Program-made: the position numbers and the translations under genes
Notes under the pieces: model-generated
Databases searched by the model: none
What the model saw: only the letters and a program-made list of their open reading frames with translations
What the model was told of the DNA's origin: nothing
NCBI GenBank assembly: GCA_964516635.1
Contig: CAZEZY010000026.1
Location: 1-22,701, forward strand
Direction: 5' to 3'
Length of the DNA: 22,701 nt
From: CAZEZY01 sp964516635
GTDB lineage: Bacteria; Pseudomonadota; Gammaproteobacteria; Burkholderiales; Burkholderiaceae_C
In this document: positions 21,934-22,701 of the stretch, in pieces
Layout: each line of letters begins with the position of its first letter
How positions within the stretch are numbered: the first letter of the stretch is position 1

Positions 21934-22701
21934 TCAACTGACCTCTCCTGCATCCGCCCCACCCTGCTTCAACTCCGCAAACTTGGCCGCCATGGTCGGG
22001 TTGCCCCGGGTCAGCTTCTTGATGGTCACGTCCTGGGCCTTGTCGTTGGCCAGGCGCAGGTTGCGGTCGGCGCCCAGCAGGGCATCCTTGGTTTTCTGCA
22101 GGTGGTCGATGGACTTGTCGATCTCCGCAATGGCCTTCTGGAAATGACCCGAAGCCAGATCGAAATTGCGTGCAAAGGCACTTTTGAAGGTTTCCAGCTG
22201 GTTCTCGAAGTTCGTGATGTCGATGTTCTGCGCCTTCACCAGGGCGAGCTCCGTCTTGTACTTCAGCGAGTTCATCGCCGCGTTGCGCAGCAGCGTGATG
22301 ATGGGGATGAAGAACTGCGGGCGCACCACGTACATCTTGGGGTAGCGGTGGAACACGTCCACGATCCCCGTGTTGTACAGCTCGCTGTCGGGCTCCAGCA
22401 GGCTCACCAGCACCGCGTATTCACAGCCCTTTTCGGTCCGGTCGCGGTCAAGCTCCTTCAGAAAATCCTCGTTGCGCTTCTTGGTCGCCGTGGTGTCGCT
22501 CTCGTTCTTCATCTCGAACATGATGGAGACGATCTCGGTGCCGCCCTCGTCGCTGTCACGGAAGATGTAGTCGCCCTTGCTGCCGGTGCGGGCGTCGTTG
22601 TCTTTCTCGAAGTAGGCGCGGGGGAAGGCGGTGGCGCGGATGCGGTTGAACTCGGTCTCGCAGTGCTGCTCCAGGGTTTCGCCCACCATCTTGGTGGAGA
22701 G
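21934..22701 (-). CDS. DUF2130 domain protein, C-terminal part
   Basis: The reading frame enters from the right edge, with four more codons beyond the first internal ATG at 22689, so this is the C-terminal ~255 residues of a longer protein (family members are around 400-450). It matches the DUF2130/COG4487 pattern: GETLEQHCETEFNRIR, FPRAYFEKDNDARTGSKGDYIFRD and FEMKNESDTTATKKRNEDFLKELDRDR. The E-K and D-Y arrangement here recalls a nuclease-like fold, which is only a suggestion. It ends in a coiled-coil helical stretch (about residues 145-225 of the visible part). Function unknown. No terminator is seen between its stop and the LexA-like gene. Confidence 0.82.
   Translation of the reverse strand, partial: LSTKMVGETLEQHCETEFNRIRATAFPRAYFEKDNDARTGSKGDYIFRDSDEGGTEIVSIMFEMKNESDTTATKKRNEDFLKELDRDRTEKGCEYAVLVSLLEPDSELYNTGIVDVFHRYPKMYVVRPQFFIPIITLLRNAAMNSLKYKTELALVKAQNIDITNFENQLETFKSAFARNFDLASGHFQKAIAEIDKSIDHLQKTKDALLGADRNLRLANDKAQDVTIKKLTRGNPTMAAKFAELKQGGADAGEVS

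Noticed and set aside
1..22701. Search for CRISPR arrays, insertion sequences, tRNA/rRNA genes and prophage genes
   Set aside because: No repeat-spacer pattern, transposase, integrase, long terminal inverted repeat or structural RNA other than the TPP riboswitch was seen.

Overview
The window is GC-rich (roughly 60-65% by eye), densely packed chromosomal DNA from a betaproteobacterium. The protein types and gene neighbourhoods fit Burkholderiales, most likely Comamonadaceae (Hydrogenophaga/Acidovorax-like). That placement is inferred from gene order and protein flavour; no rRNA or other marker was searched. Nearly all of it looks like ordinary core genome. I see no mobile element, tRNA, rRNA, CRISPR array or phage gene, and no stretch over 300 bases without a gene.

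Layout, left to right. (1) 1-2.7 kb: the N-terminal part of parE (minus, cut by the left edge), divergent from an MFS transporter. The transporter is followed, with overlapping or abutting codons, by a 43-residue membrane peptide and a SAM methyltransferase. (2) 3.3-5.4 kb: dapA and the outer-membrane assembly lipoprotein gene bamC, closed by a strong terminator. (3) 5.4-7.9 kb: the peroxide-defence pair ahpF and ahpC (both minus), each with its own promoter region carrying OxyR-like half-sites. (4) 8.0-11.9 kb: an iron cluster. It holds an atypical Fur-family regulator divergent from ahpC, then bacterioferritin, bacterioferritin-associated ferredoxin under a Fur box, a 22-residue membrane peptide, tonB-exbB-exbD, and a convergent GlcG/HbpS-like protein. 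(5) 11.9-13.2 kb: a Bax-inhibitor-1 family membrane protein and a small lipoprotein. (6) 13.2-17.2 kb (minus): surE-pcm-nlpD-rlmD, the stationary-phase/repair cluster, with no rpoS between nlpD and rlmD. (7) 17.3-19.8 kb: a zinc-independent quinone oxidoreductase, then a TPP riboswitch whose 3' end abuts the start codon of a sodium:solute symporter. (8) 19.8-22.7 kb: a PuuA-like glutamine synthetase (minus) overlapping the symporter tail-to-tail, a short LexA-like S24 repressor/protease preceded by three tandem direct repeats, and a DUF2130 protein cut by the right edge.

The middle of the window reads as one iron and peroxide stress region: AhpC/AhpF remove H2O2, Bfr stores iron, Bfd releases it, and TonB-ExbB-ExbD energises iron uptake. 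Fur-like and OxyR-like DNA sites sit in the expected gaps. The points most worth following are the TPP-riboswitch-controlled SSS transporter (a candidate thiamine or thiamine-precursor importer) with the ribosome-binding site inside the aptamer, the 11-bp-period operator-like repeats before the LexA-like gene, the Fur paralogue lacking zinc-site residues, the tiny peptide coupled to tonB, the apparently leaderless promoters, and the missing rpoS. I did not find a convincing wholly new multi-gene system.
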